From Posidonia oceanica (taxonomy: Eukaryota; Streptophyta; Magnoliopsida; Alismatales; Posidoniaceae): 64,000 nucleotides of DNA. The notes below the pieces were generated by a model. It saw only the letters and a list, made by a program, of their open reading frames with translations. It did no database searches and was not told the DNA's origin. The stretch covers positions 310,001 through 374,000 of the forward strand of contig JAZBRS010000011.1 in assembly GCA_037176725.1 (NCBI GenBank), written 5' to 3'. The translations under genes were made by a program, and so were the position numbers. How positions within the stretch are numbered: the stretch's first letter is position 1; every line of letters begins with the position of its first letter. Shown here piece by piece: positions 1 to 12,128 of this stretch.

Positions 1-2489
1 AACAATTTAAAGAAAGCTTGGGAAAAACCATAAAAACTTAAAACAAAAACTAAAACCCCTCCTAACCCTAATTAATTAATTAAAAAGAAACAACAATCCT
101 TTAAAACCTAAATTAAAAATCTCAACTTAAAAACAACTACTTTAAAATATTTTCAAATATTTTTAATTTCATTTTAGTTTTTCTTCTTTTTTCGTCCTTC
201 CCTTTTCTTCTTTCTTTTTCCTTCCTTTTCTTTCTTAATTTTCTTTTCCTCCTCACTTGGTCCGGCCCGGCCCACCTGCCTCCTGCCTCCTGCCTTCTCC
301 CCTCCTCTCCTTCTTTTCTTTTTTTTCTTTCTTTCTTTTCCTTCCGCGCGAGCCCAGCCCACCTGCTTCCTCCTCCTTCCCTCCTTTCCTTCTTCTTCCT
401 TCTTCTGCTGCTTCTTCTTCTCTCCCGCGAAGCTACAACAGCATTCCCTCTCGGATTTAAAATCCAAATCTCCCCCTCCATCACCTCCAGCAACAGCACC
501 TCTCCTCTCTCACCCTCTCTCAGCTTTCCCATCTTCTCTTCGGCGGCATTAATGCCCATCGTCCTCGCCGGTCGCAGCCATCAGCACCAGTTGCCTCCGC
601 GCCGGTGGAGCTTGAAATCCATAGCTCACGCTCACCTGTTCTAGCTCCTCGATAAAACCAGCACCCTCAGCCTTCCTCATCCACCTTTTGCCAATCTAGA
701 GAGAACACCAGAGAGAGCGTGAGAGCCAGCAGAATTCCCCTCCCCTTTCCTCTGAAAAATCAGTTCTTCCTCCCACTGCAATAGACCCCTTCAAGCCTCC
801 AAATCCCTTCCAAATCCATCCCCAAACTTCACCCAAACACCCAGCAATCCATCTCCACTCTTCCACGACCAGAATCAACCCAGAATCACCCGAACACCCA
901 TCCATCCACTCACAGAAACCCAACTCACTTCCACCCAGAATTGCCCGCACCACAGACCACTCCATCAGCCCAAACTCTTCCTAGCAACTCACCTGAACTT
1001 CACCTTCCCAAACCACCCAGCATCACACCTTCACACCCACCACAGCTCCGATCATCCACAACAAACACTCCCGCCAACTTTTGTCCAAAATCCACCTCAG
1101 CAGCCAACTTCCATCACAGACCTCCACTGCCCAATTCAATCCTCCAGCAACCTTCACCAGACACCCAGCTACCCACCAGTACCCTCCGTTCAGCCTAAGG
1201 AGCAACATACCACCCCCCACCTCCGGCGGTCTTTGTTGAACCCAAGAGAGCCGTTTTCTTCCGCCGGCCTGCAAACTCACGTCTGAGCATTCAGCAAGCT
1301 CCAGAGCGACACCTGGAGTGGATCCCGACCTTCGCAAGCCATCGGGGACGCTTGCACCTGCTGGACCACCACCTCCGACCTCTGCTAAAGCTACTGACGT
1401 CGGGGGAGCGACTTGGCCGTCGAAACAGGTACTTCTTCGCCCCCTAGCTTAGATTTCTTCCCCTTCTGCTCCCCGACCCATTTGATTAGGGTTTCGCCCC
1501 CTGTCACGCAAAGTCGCCTCCGTCGCTGACTCGTCTTCTCCGGCGAGCCTCTGCGTGCGAATCGTCGCTCCAACGCGCTCGTCCGTCGCCTATCAGCCCC
1601 CGAGCTTCGTGGAGCTTCCAGCAATGCCGTCCTGCCCTCCGTTTCCGCTGTCGACGCTCCTAGGCTCCGGTCTGCTTCCAAAGCTTCTACAGAGCTCCGC
1701 CGCTTCCTCCAGTCCGCTCCAACGCCTGTCATGGCCCGACGACACGCCTCCGGCCTCCGTGCTCCTCCGGCGCAGCTCCCCGGCCCGTCAGTGCCGCCCG
1801 ATTACCCCTTCTTCCTCGGCTCCGGCCTCTATTGCATTTCGCTACAGTGTTTCCATTATTTTATTTCCTTTCGTTTGCCATCGCTTTTATTTTTCCTTAA
1901 CTTATGAACTTTGCCCTGAAATTGCATTTTTGCCTTGTAGATGTTGCTATTTACTTTCCAGTCCTGCCATCGTTTAAAATTCATTTAATTCTGAAATAAA
2001 ACCATATGAAATTGCATGAAAAATATATAGTTTTGCTTATTTGCATGTTAGTCTTGCTGCTGTATAAAAACTTCTGCTTTCTTTTAGTTTAAGCCCAGTT
2101 CTTTATTTTTATTACTTATTAGTCCTCTGCAGTTACAACTTTTTTAGTTTTATTTATTTCCAGCACAGTTATTTATTTTATTTGCATGTTGATCCTGCAC
2201 TAGTTCAAATAACCTTTCTGTTTTTTATTTTCCAGTCCAGCAACTATTTTATTTTGCATCTAAGTCCTGTGGTTGTTAAATGTCATTTAAATGCCTCTTC
2301 TTATCTTATTGCATTGCTTTTTAGTCCTGCTTTTTATTTTATTTGCAAGTCAGTCCTCTGTTTAGTTGATTAATTCATTTAATTTCTTATTTTACCATAT
2401 TGCATTGTACTTTTATCCTACTTTATTTTATTTTTGCATTTTGGACCTCTACATGCATGCACAGCATCATTTAACTGCATTTTTCCTTA

Positions 2490-3215
2490 TAAAATTGTAT
2501 TTTAGCCCCTGCATGATTCTAAATTACATTTTAGTCATCTACATGTTTACAAAAATCATTTAACTACATATTTTACCATACTTAATTGCATTTTAGCCCC
2601 TGCATGTTTTCAAATTACATTTTAGTCCTCTACATGTTTACAAAAATCATTTAACTACATATTTTTCCATATAAGATTGCATTTTAGCCCCTACATGATT
2701 TTAAATTACACTTTAGTCCTCTACATGTTTACAAAAATCATATAACTACATATTTTTCCATATAAAATTACTTTTTAGCCCCTGCATGTTTTCAAATTGC
2801 ATTTCAGTCCTCTTCATGTTTACAAAAATCATTTAACTACATATTTTTCCATATAAAATTGCATTTTAGCCCCTGCTTGTTTTCAAATTGCATTTTAGTC
2901 CTCTACATGTTTACAGAAATCATTTAATTGCATATTTTTCATATAAAATTGCATTTTAGCCCCTGCGTGATTTTAAATTACATTTCAGTCCTCTACATGT
3001 TTACAAAAATCATTTAACTGCATATTTTTCCATATAAAATTGCATTTTAGCCCCTGCAGGTTTTCAAATTGCATTTCAGTCCTCTACATGTTTACAAAAA
3101 TCATTTAACTGCATATTTTTCCATATAAAATTGCATTTTAGCCCCTGCATGTTTTCAACTTGCATTTTAGTCCTCTGCATATTTAGAAAAATCATCTAAT
3201 TGCATCTTTACCGTT
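2490..3215 (+). repeat. 91-bp tandem repeat inside the LTR, about 7-8 units
   Basis: The marker GCATTTTAGCCCCTGCATG recurs at about 2588, 2679, 2770, 2861, 2951, 3042 and 3132, a period of 90-91 bp. Each unit also carries a copy of CATTTTAGTCCTCTACATG and an AT-rich block with ATTTTTCCATATAAAA. The other LTRs in the window hold only two to three such units, so the array expanded in this copy. Confidence 0.9.
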
Positions 3216-4155
3216 TTAAATTGCATTGCAGACCCTGTATTTTATTTTATTTACTTCCAAACCCTTAAGTTTTCAAAAACATAGCATATAGGCCCCTAAC
3301 TTTTCAAAATCATTGCATATAGGTCCATAACTTCTTAAAAACAATGCATATAAGTTCTTAACTTTTCCAAAACATCACACTTAGGTCCTTTTTTGCATTT
3401 TTGCATGCATTGCACCCATGCATCTCTGCACTTAGCTTTTTTGCACACTTTTAAGCACTTTTAGCTCCCTTGTATGTTGGAGGACCTGTTCTGCACACCC
3501 CTAGGACTCCTCTTACACTTAGATCCCTTCTTCTCCCCTGGCCTTTTGGCCTTCTACCTTGAAGCTTGGATATCTTCTAATCGGACCGTCGGATCTTCAC
3601 AACGAAGCTACTTGGATCACCCTGGTGGAGCGGACTTCAATGCTGACCAAGTGTGCCTCAGATCAGGCTTCAGATCTCTAAGGTAAGTCCTCCTGAACTC
3701 CTGCACAGCATCTTTGTCTGCATATTATTTGCATTGCATGCATTGTTTTTACATCGCGCTTTCCGAGCATGTAGATTAGGACCTCCTCTTCTTGCCTATC
3801 CACTCTATCTCTTCTTTTCGCGTACTCTCAGTGTTTTGGGTTGAGTTCTCCTTGGATTCACTACTGATTGCGACCTTCTTCTCCCTTTTCCACTATCCGA
3901 TTGCACCGCGAGCTTTTGGCAGCGTGCGAGACACATCGTGGGACACTTTGGTGGGAAACAGTCACAGAATAGTAGTGATCCCTCCACTTGCTTCCTCTCC
4001 CCCTTATAGGTCTTCACACCTGCATTGTGTAGTCCTTAAGTAGTGTTTGTTCTCACACTTACACCGCTTGCCTCTCCTTACCTGTCTTGCTCTTCCCCTT
4101 TGCATGTTTCTACATCTGCATTGCATGGTTTTCGATGTTTTGTTTCGCTTGTTTA

Positions 4156-4515
4156 TTGTATCGTTTTGCGAGCCTACTTTGTTTCTTGCACCGTTTTGCA
4201 TGCCTGCTTTGTTTCTTGCACCGTTTTACGTACCGACTTTGTTTCTTGCACCGTTTCGCGTACCTGCTTTGTCTCTTGCACCGTTTTGCGTGCCGACTTT
4301 GTTTCTTGCACCGTTTTGCGTGCTCTCCTTTTTTTGGCACCGTTTTGCATGCCTACTTTGTTTTTTACACCGTTTTGCCTGCCTGCTTTGTTTCTTGCAC
4401 CGTTTTGCAGGCCTGCTTTGTTTCTTGCACCATTTTGTGTGCTTGCTTTGTTTCTTGCACTGTTTTACGTGTTGACTTTCGTTTCTCGCACCGTTTTACG
4501 TGTTTGCCGTTGTTT
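4156..4515 (+). repeat. 30-bp tandem repeat inside the LTR, about 11-12 units
   Basis: The unit is close to CTTGCACCGTTTTGCGTGCC followed by TGCTTTGTTT. Units follow each other without spacers. Because 30 is divisible by 3 and the unit lacks stops in most frames, the array gives long but meaningless open frames of 10-residue repeats rich in Cys, Phe and Leu. Confidence 0.92.
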
Positions 4516-5202
4516 TCTCTTGCACATCACTTGCATGCCTGGTTTTACCGATCTTTTGTTTTATCGCCTGCATTTGCATTTAGGGCAGTGATGCTTACTA
4601 CCTAGAGTTCTCACGAACCAGGGTTCGCCTAGTTTGGAACACAAACAGCATGGCTGAGTGCTTAGATGGCACGTTTAATTCCATGCACGCATTCCATCAC
4701 TTAGAGCACACCTATGAGCATTTAATTAGGCATTCATGGCACTTAGACATTCAAAATCAGCATTTCCCTGCGTATGCTAGCGTAAGCCGAGAAAGACCGA
4801 TTCTCGGGCGTGTCGAGGGTGCTTAACACCTTCCCCGCATGTAACAGGAGTCCATGCCCTTTCTTATGGCCCGCAATGACCATATTGCCTTTATCCTACC
4901 CATGAGTCATATCATTTGCATTCCAATGCATCTCTTTTCTTTTGCATTGCATTGCATCTTTTGCTTGGTTTTGCGTGATTATTCACGCATTTCCCCAGTT
5001 TTCCTTGTCTCTCGACTTAATAGACACAGTGGCGACTCTGATTTGTCTTATCTTCTTCTTTTCTTTCCTTTTTCTCCTTTTTAAGTGTTTTCGAGTCAAG
5101 TCTTCCTTCTCAGACATAGCCACTAATAGTGAACCTGATTCTGATCGGTGCACGTGTGCTTTGGCAGTGTGCATGGACAATCTGAACACCGGGATTACTA
5201 CA

Positions 5203-6468
5203 GTATGACTTCGTACTGGATGGACAAGGACATGCCCTCGTTTCCCGCGACTTCGTACCAGACGAGAGAAGTCCCTCCCGCTTGATTCCGGGTATCGGAC
5301 GGAAAAGGACAAGCTCTCCTTTCGCGCAACTTCGTACCGGACGTACGAATTCCCGCATGATTGATTCTTCATATCGGATAGACGAGGACATGCCCACCAT
5401 TCACGCGACCTCGTACAGGACGTACGAAGTCCCGCATGCTTGATTCCTCGTATCGGACGGACGAAGCCCCTCCCATTTGATTCGTGTTACCGTATGGACG
5501 AGGACAAGCTCTCATTTCACGCGACTTCGTACCAGATGGACGAAGTCCAACCAGCTTGATTCCTTGTACTAGACGGACAAGGACAAGCTCACCGTTTGTT
5601 CGACTTCGTACTGGACGGACGAATTCCCACCTGATTGATTCCTCGTATCAAATGGATGAGGACAAGCCCTAGTTTCGCGCGACTTCATACCAGATGGACG
5701 AAGTCCCTCTAGTTTAATTCCTGGAACCGGATGTACATGGTCAAGCTATCGTTTCGTGCGACTTCTTACTAGGCAGACGAAGTCCAGCATGCTTGATTCC
5801 ACGAACTAGACGGATGAGGACAAGCTCTCCTTTCTCGCGACTTCATACCGGAAGGACGAATTCCCGCCAGATTGTTTCCTCGTACTTGATGGACGAGGAC
5901 AGGCCCTCCATTACCACGACTTCGTTCCGAATGTACGAAGTCCAGCCTGCTTTGCTCCTCGTATCAGAAAAACGAGGACAAACTGTCCTTTCACACAACA
6001 ACATTTCGGACAGACGATGTCCCGCCTACTTGGTTCCTCGTACAGGATGGAAAAGGATAAGCCTTCCTTTCGCGCGACTTCGTACCGGACAGATGAAGTC
6101 TCACCTGCTTGATTCTTCATACCAAACGAATGAGGATAAGCCCTCCTTTCGAGCGACTTCCTACTGGACGGATGAAGTCCCGCTAGCTTGATTCCACATA
6201 GTGGACAAACAAGGACAAGCCCTCCGTTTAGGCGACTTCGTTCTGGACGTACGTTGTCATGCTAGCTTTATTCCTCGTACTAGATGGACGAGGACAAGCT
6301 TTCCTTTCACGCGACTTTGTACCGGATAGACGAAGTCCTGCCTGCTTGATTCCTTGTATTAGACGGACATGGACAAGCACTCCTTTCGCGTGACTTCGTA
6401 CCAAAAGGACGAAGTCCAACTTGCTTGATTCCACATACTAGATGGATGAGGACAAGTCTTCGTTTCGC
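5203..6468. repeat. 79-bp satellite array, left segment
   Basis: About 16 monomers of a 79-bp tandem repeat. Each monomer has two related half-units that share GTACCGGACGGACGA. Half A (about 42 bp) continues GGACAAGCCCTCCTTTCGCG and half B (about 37 bp) continues AGTCCCGCCTGCTTGATTCC. This segment was continuous with the one at 30607-37675 before a LINE inserted. It touches the end of the left LTR at 5202. Monomers differ mostly by transitions. Open frames in it are a by-product of a stop-poor monomer and are not called as genes. Confidence 0.92.
6454..6468 (+). repeat. Target site duplication of the LINE, left copy
   Basis: AAGTCTTCGTTTCGC, 15 bp of satellite sequence, is repeated exactly at 30607-30621. 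It flanks the two halves of the LINE and fixes both ends of its insertion. Confidence 0.93.
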
Positions 6469-7099
6469 CAGGCTTTCCACAACAAATTCAGTAGACTGTT
6501 CAATCAACGCCATGATCCTCCTGGTATTCCACAAGGTCATCTCAACAATTCCTTCTCTAAGGAGGAGAACCAAAAGCTCTGTGCATTGGCCTCTTTGGAA
6601 GAACTCTAGGACGTGGTGCGGAAGTTAAATTCGAACCGTGCGCCTGGAGCAGATGGGTTCAATGGTGCATTCTAGAAAGCCACATGGTATTTGATCTCGA
6701 AGGATCTACTGAAGGCTGTCAATAATGTCTTACGATCTAACCATCTTCTTGCCGAAGTGAATCATACGATCCTCTGTATGGTGCCAAAGAAAGTTGTCCC
6801 GGCAACGGTGGATGATTACCACCCCATTGCCCTCTGTAATGTCCTATATAGAATCATCTCGAAACTGCTATCATCTAGACTCAAGATACTCCTGTCGGGA
6901 ATCATCGGCCCTAATCAGAGCGCGTTCATCAAAGGGAGAAGAATCTTTGAATCTATCCTCCTTGCACACGAACTCTGCCACTCTCTGCACTCGGGGGTGG
7001 GTCGTGCTTGCATGTGCATCAAGATTGATCTGAGCAAGCTTTCGACACCCTGAATAGGTCATTCCTATGTGAAGTGCTCCATCACCTGGGCTTTGATAG
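6469..7099 (+). pseudogene. LINE ORF2 fragment, N-terminal part of reverse transcriptase
   Basis: This is the 5' half of an L1-type plant LINE, truncated at its 5' end as is usual for target-primed insertion. The frame reads through NRAPGADGF (the block before the RT palm), NHTILCMVPKK, DYHPIALCNVLYRIISKLL, PNQSAFIKGRRI and CIKIDLSK, which are hallmark RT blocks of plant LINEs. There are in-frame TAG stops near 6609 and 6674 and a frameshift at the KLS/FDTL block near 7040, so it is dead. The frame is broken at 7099 by the minus-strand Tat element and resumes at 28417. The endonuclease domain is absent. Confidence 0.9.
7095..7099 (+). repeat. Target site duplication of the minus Tat element, left copy
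   Basis: GATAG lies directly before the LTR end (TGTAGTAATCCC on this strand) and is repeated at 28417-28421 directly after the other LTR end. Five base pairs is the usual duplication length for Ty3/gypsy integrases. Confidence 0.92.
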
Positions 7100-7794
7100 T
7101 GTAGTAATCCCGGTGTTCAAATTGTCCATGCACACTGCCAAAGCTCGCGTGCACCGATAAGAATCAGGTTCACTTTAGCGGCTGTGTCCGAGAAGGAAGA
7201 CTTGACTCGGAAACACTTAAAATAGGGAAAAAAGAAAGAAAGGAAGAAGATAAGACAATTCAGAGTTGCCACCGTGTCTATTATATCGAGAGACAAGGAA
7301 AATCGGGGAAATGCGTGAATAAACACGCGAAACCAAGCAAAGGATGCAAAGCAATGCAATGCAAAAGAAAAGAGATGCAAATGAATGCAAATGATATGAC
7401 TCATGCCTAGGATAAGAGCAATATGGTCATTGCGGGCCAAAAGACTGGGCAAGGACTCCTGTTACGCGCGGGGAAGGTGTTAGGCACCCTCGACATGCCC
7501 GAGAATCGGTCTTTCTAGGCTTACGCTCGCATACGCAGGGAAATGCAGACTTTGAATGCCTAAGTGCCATGAATGCCTAATTAGATGCTCATAGGTGCGC
7601 TCTAAGTGATGGAATGCGATGCAAGGAATTAAATGTGCAATCTAAGCGCTTCGCAAAGCTATCTGTGTTCCAAACCGGGCGAACCCTGGTTCGTGAGAAC
7701 TCTAGGCAGTAAGCATCACTGTCCTATATGCAAATGCAGGCGATAAATAAAACATCGGTAAAACCAGGCAATGCAGGCGACATGCAAGAGAAAA

Positions 7795-8215
7795 CAACGT
7801 AAAACACGTAAAACGGTGCGAGAAACCGAAGTCGGCACGCAAAACGGTGCGAGAAACAATGTAGGCACACAAAACGGTGCAAGAAACAAAGTCAGCACGC
7901 AAAACGGTGTAAGAAACAAAGCGGACATGCAAAACGATGTAAGAAACAAAGCGGGCACGTAAAACGGTGCCAAAAGCGAAACGGGCACGCAAAACGGTAC
8001 CAAAAGCGAAGCGGGCATGCAAAACGGTGCCAAAAACAAAGTGGCATGCAAAACGGTGCCAAAAGCGAAGCGGGCACGCAAAACGGTGTGAAAAGCAAAG
8101 CATGCACGCAAAACGGTATAAGAAACGAAGCGGACACGCGAAACGGTGCAAGAAACAAAGCGGACACGCAAATGGTGCCAAAGACAAAGCAGACGTGCAA
8201 AACGGCGCCAAATTT
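7795..8215 (-). repeat. 30-bp tandem repeat in minus 3' LTR, about 14 units
   Basis: On the + strand the unit reads as GCACGCAAAACGGTGCAAGA plus AACAAAGCGG. It is the same repeat as at 4156-4515 in the opposite orientation, with contiguous units. Confidence 0.9.
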
Positions 8216-9109
8216 AGCAGAATAAAACATCGGTAAAGCCATGCAGATGCAGATGCAAGAGAAGCAAGGAAAGGCAAACGGTGTAAGTGTGAGAACGAAT
8301 GCCGCTTAAGGACCACACAATGTAGGTGTAAAGACCTACAAAGGGGAAAAAAAGCAAGTGGAGGGATCACCACTATTCTGTGACTGTTTCCCACTAATTC
8401 GTCCCACGATGTGTCTCGCACGCTGCCAAAAGCTCGCAGTGCAATCGGATCGTGGAAAAAGGGGAAGATGATCGCAATTAGTGGTGAATTCAGGAGAAAC
8501 ACAACCCAAAGATACCAAGAGTACGTGAAAAGGGAAGATAGAGTTGATAAGCAAGAAAAGGGAGGCCTTATCTACATGCTTAGAAAGCGGGAAGCGAAAA
8601 CAATGCATGGAATGCAAATGATGTGCAAGAATGCTGTGCAGGAGTTCAGGAGGACTTACCTTGGAGATCTGAAGCCTGATCTAAGAAGTGCTAGGTCTAC
8701 ATTGAAGTGCACTCGACCGAGGTTGTCCAGGTAACTTGGTTGTGAAGATCCGGCGGTCTGATCAGAAGATAAGCAGGCTTCAAGGCAGATGGCTCAAGAA
8801 CAGGGGAGAAGAAAGGATCTAAGTGTAAAAGAGGTCTTAGGGGTGTGCAAAACACGTCCTCCCACATATATGGGAGCTAGGAGTGCTTAAGTGTGTGCAG
8901 AGATGCTAAATGCAGATATGCATGGGTGCAATGCATGCAAAAATGCAAGAAAAGGACTTAAGAGTGATCTTTTAGAAAAGTTAAGGACCTAAATGTAAGT
9001 TTTTGAAAAAGTTAGGGACCTATATGCAAAGATTTTGAAAACTTAGGGGTCTAAATGCAAAGTTTTTGAAAAGTTGAGGGTCTGAATGCAATTAAAATAA
9101 AATGCAGTG

Positions 9110-9345
9110 TCTGAAATACAATTTAATAAGGTAAAATATGCATTTAAATGAGTTTTGTAAACGTGTAGAGGACCAACATGCAATTTTGAAACATGTAGGG
9201 GCTAAAATGCAATTTTATAAGGTAAAATATGCTTTTAAAAGAGTTTTGTAAACATGTAGAGGACTAACATGCAATTTTAAACATGTAGGGGCTAAAATGC
9301 AATTTTATAAGGTAAAATATGCTTTTAAATGATGCTGGGCATGTA
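9110..9345 (-). repeat. 90-bp tandem repeat in minus 3' LTR, 2-3 units
   Basis: GCTAAAATGCAATTTTATAA recurs at 9201 and 9291, a 90-bp period. This is the short version of the 91-bp array at 2490-3215. Confidence 0.85.
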
Positions 9346-11777
9346 AATGAAGGACCAAAGTGCAAAAATGAAGAAAGACAGGATAAAAATGCAATGCAGT
9401 AAGGAAAAGTAAAAATTAAATGAGTTAATGAACTGGACATGGGACTAAATAGCAAATAAAATAAATAGGAAGGCTAAAAAGCAATTTAATAAGGAAAAAT
9501 CAGATGATTAAATGAGTTTTAACAACCACAGGACTAAAATGTAAAAATAAAAAGCTACTGGACTAAAAAATAAAGAACAGAGAAAACATTTGAACTACAG
9601 CAGGACCATAATGTAAATAAAATAAATGGCAGGACTCGAAATTAAAGAAAATAATGAAAGTTGTAACTGCAGAGGACTATCTTGCAAATAAAATAAAAAG
9701 CTGGGCTAGAACTTAAAGAGAAACTAAAAAACTATAACAGCAGAGGACCTATAAGTAATAAAAATAACATGTTGGACTTAAATTAAAAGAAAACTAAAGA
9801 AATTAAACAGTAGCTGGATTAACAAGCAAATAAACAGAACTACAGGTTTTTCATGCAATTTGATATGGTTTTATTTTAGATTTAAATGATTCTTAAACGA
9901 TGGCAGGACTGGAAAGCAAATAAGAAAATCAGCAAGGCAGAAATGTAATTTATGGCAAAATATGCATGGTAAGCAAAAATAAATGTGCAGTAAAAGGAAG
10001 AGGAAGAAGCCATTGTAGCAGAGCGCTAACAGTGGCCGGAGAGGGCGAATATGGGTTGCTGGTGAGGCGTTGAGACGGCGGCTGGCTGCTTCGGAGCTGC
10101 ACAGAGGTCAGGCGATCGTCGGCGGGCCATGGCGTGGCCTGAAGTTGGTCGTAGGGAGCGGCGGAGGTCTGCAGAAGATTTTGAAGCAGACCGGAGGACT
10201 GGAGCGTCGGCAGAGGATTCTGAGGGCAAGTCTGCACTCCTGGAAGCTCCCCGTAGTTCGGACGACCATCGACGAGACGTTCTGTAGATCGGAGTGACGA
10301 GTCGAGTGCTGAGCTCGCCGGAGAAGACGGGTTGGCGGCGGCGCTGACTCGGCGCGAGAAGAAGCAGAACCCTATTCTAAAGGATGGAGAAGCAGAAGAA
10401 GGAGAGAACTAATCTAATGGGAGAGAGAGTCACCTGATTCGGCATCCGAAGCGTCCCCCCAATGTGGGTGGCTTCTGCAGAGGCTGGCGGTGATCGTCTG
10501 AGTGGTGGAGGCGTCGTCGGTGGCTCGCGAACGTCTGGAACTACTCCACGCGATCCTCCGGAGCTCACTGAATGGTTGGACAGAAGCTTTGAAGGCCAGC
10601 GGGAGGTATCAGCTTTTTGGGTGCACTGGTGACAGCCAGAGGTGGGGAGAGGTGTCTGCTGCTCTCTGGGCTGAATGGAATCTGCCGGTGAACTTCTGGA
10701 GCTTCGGTGATGGTGTGGAAGGGTTTAGGTTAGGTCGTGGAGGCCTGAGGAAGGGATTTGCAGATGTCTGGATTTTTGGTCAGAAAAAGGGACAGGTGTT
10801 TGTAGTGCTGGATTTGAAGTGTGGGGAGGGTGAAGGCTGGAGCTCAGCTGGGTTGGAGAGCTGATGTTTCAGAGAGTTAGGGGGTGGAGTTTTGGGAGAT
10901 TTCAGGGGCTGTGGTGCTGGGAATTTCAGAGTGGAGCGAGTTGGGTTCTGTGGTGGATTTCAGGTGGTGTTGGGGTGATTCTGGGTTGAATTGGTCATGG
11001 AATGGAGGGGGTGTATTGCTGGAAGATAGGGTGAGTTTGGGGGATGAATTGGAAGAGTTTTGCTGGCTGGGAGGGGGCTTGGTTTTTAGAGAGAAGAGGA
11101 GGAGGAAATTGCTGGTTTTTTTGCTATGGAAGAGGAGGAGAATTAGCGGGGATTCTCATGCCCTGGATGCTCTCTCTCAGGGTCGGCCAAAAGGTGTGGA
11201 AGGAGGAGGAATGCTGAGGCTTTATCAGGGGCACGAATGGAGCTGGCGCGCTGTGGATTTTGAAATCCCATCGGCGCCGAACACTGTAGCTGATGGAGGA
11301 GAGACCGGCGAGCTGACAAGCAATAAATGCCACCGGATGAGCTGTTGAGAGAAGAGAGAGGAGAGGCGAGCTGTTGCTCGAGGTGATGGCAAGGGAAGAA
11401 TTGAAATTCAAAGGAGGGAGGGAAGGCTGTTAAGCTCCGCAGGAAGAAACAGTAGAGGAAGAAGTAGGAAGAAGAAGAGAAGAAGCGTGGAGGAGGAGGA
11501 GCGCTGGCAGGCCATGGGCTGGGCCTCACGTACGGGGGAAAAAAAAGAAAAAAGAAAGAAAGAAAGAAAGAAGGGAATGGGGCCAGTGGGCCGAACCAAA
11601 AGAGAGAAAAGAAGATTAAATGGAAAGAGGAAGAAAGGAAGAAAAGGAAAGGAAGAAGAGGAAGAAGAAAACTAAAATAAAATAAAAAAGATTTGAAAAT
11701 ACTTTTAAAGTAGTTGTTTTTAAGTTAGGGTTTTTAATTAGGTTTTTTTAAAAAGATTGTTTTTTAATTAGTTAATT

Positions 11778-12128
11778 GGCATCAAAAACAGAGGGTGAAG
11801 ACAAAACTGACGTGTTTGTCAGACGAGTAGTTTGGGGTACCAGCCCCTTGAAGAAGATCCGTATGATGGTGCTCGGCGGCTTTGCTTGTTCGGGTGGCAT
11901 GGGTCAGCACTCGGATTGATTGAGGAGGACTTTCCTGCAGTGTTTGGCAGCAAGTCTGGCCAGGGGCCCTGCAATACGATTGATGCGATCATGCATGCAC
12001 TTGAAGCAGATTTGAAATGCAAATAGGTGGCTCAGAACGCCTTTGTATTGATAGAACTTGATTACATGCCTGTGGCAGGTCAAAAGATACAGCATAAGAC
12101 AAAATAGGCAGACAGCTACACAGATGCT
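11778..12128 (-). other. Internal tail remnant joined to the truncated 3' LTR
   Basis: This is the reverse complement of 55974-56320 of the + element, the stretch after the extra ORF. At 11777/11778 it is fused to the middle of the LTR. The palindromic array, the polypurine tract and the first 1.2 kb of the LTR seen in the + copy are missing. No open frame is supported. Confidence 0.85.

Larger units (their letters stand above)
1..5202 (+). repeat. LTR of a Tat/Ogre-type Ty3/gypsy element, 5' part outside window
   Basis: This is the 3' part of a long terminal repeat homologous to 37676-43151 and 58419-64000. It begins at a point that matches about position 38810 of the + element, so roughly 1.1 kb of the LTR lies upstream of the window. 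In order it holds an A-rich stretch, a polypyrimidine stretch (170-430), a C-rich stretch (750-1380), a GC-rich stretch (1500-1830), a T-rich part with 91-bp tandem repeats, and a part with 30-bp tandem repeats. It ends in ATTACTACA at 5202. No primer binding site follows, so it is either the 3' LTR of an element or a solo LTR. Satellite begins at once, and GTATG (5203-5207) would be its target duplication, but the other copy is out of view. Open frames inside it are short and compositional. Confidence 0.9.
7100..11777 (-). repeat. 3' LTR of the minus element, 5' part deleted
   Basis: This matches 22577-27194 of the 5' LTR closely, with scattered substitutions. It stops at 11777 after TTAGTTAATT, where the 5' LTR goes on for another 1.2 kb to the TG terminus. 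Instead it is joined to the internal tail. Inside lie a 30-bp repeat array (7795-8215), a 90-bp repeat (9110-9345), a GC-rich stretch (10030-10350), a purine-rich stretch on this strand (11340-11680) with an AAAG microsatellite near 11549-11573, and a PBS-like relic near 7262-7271. No gene is seen; the open frames on the + strand at 10502-11348 are antisense to the element and follow base composition. Confidence 0.92.

Noticed and set aside
137..559. Lys/Arg/Glu-rich open frames in polypyrimidine stretches (also 38952-39258, 11487-11675, 13710-14295)
   Set aside because: These are simple-sequence translations of A/G tracts without any conserved frame.
4047..4605. Open frames of 140-180 codons with Cys/Phe/Leu repeats in the LTRs (also 7702-8502, 23121-23910, 41922-42604, 62943-63613)
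   Set aside because: They run through the 30-bp tandem array, are open in several frames at once, differ in frame between copies and have no family resemblance.
7795..8215. CRISPR-like look of regularly spaced 30-bp repeats
   Set aside because: The units touch each other with no unique spacers, there are no cas genes, and the context is a plant LTR.
10502..11348. Open frames on the + strand within the minus 3' LTR (and 25921-26767 in the 5' LTR)
   Set aside because: They are antisense to the element, follow G-rich composition, and show no recognisable domain; conservation is explained by LTR identity.
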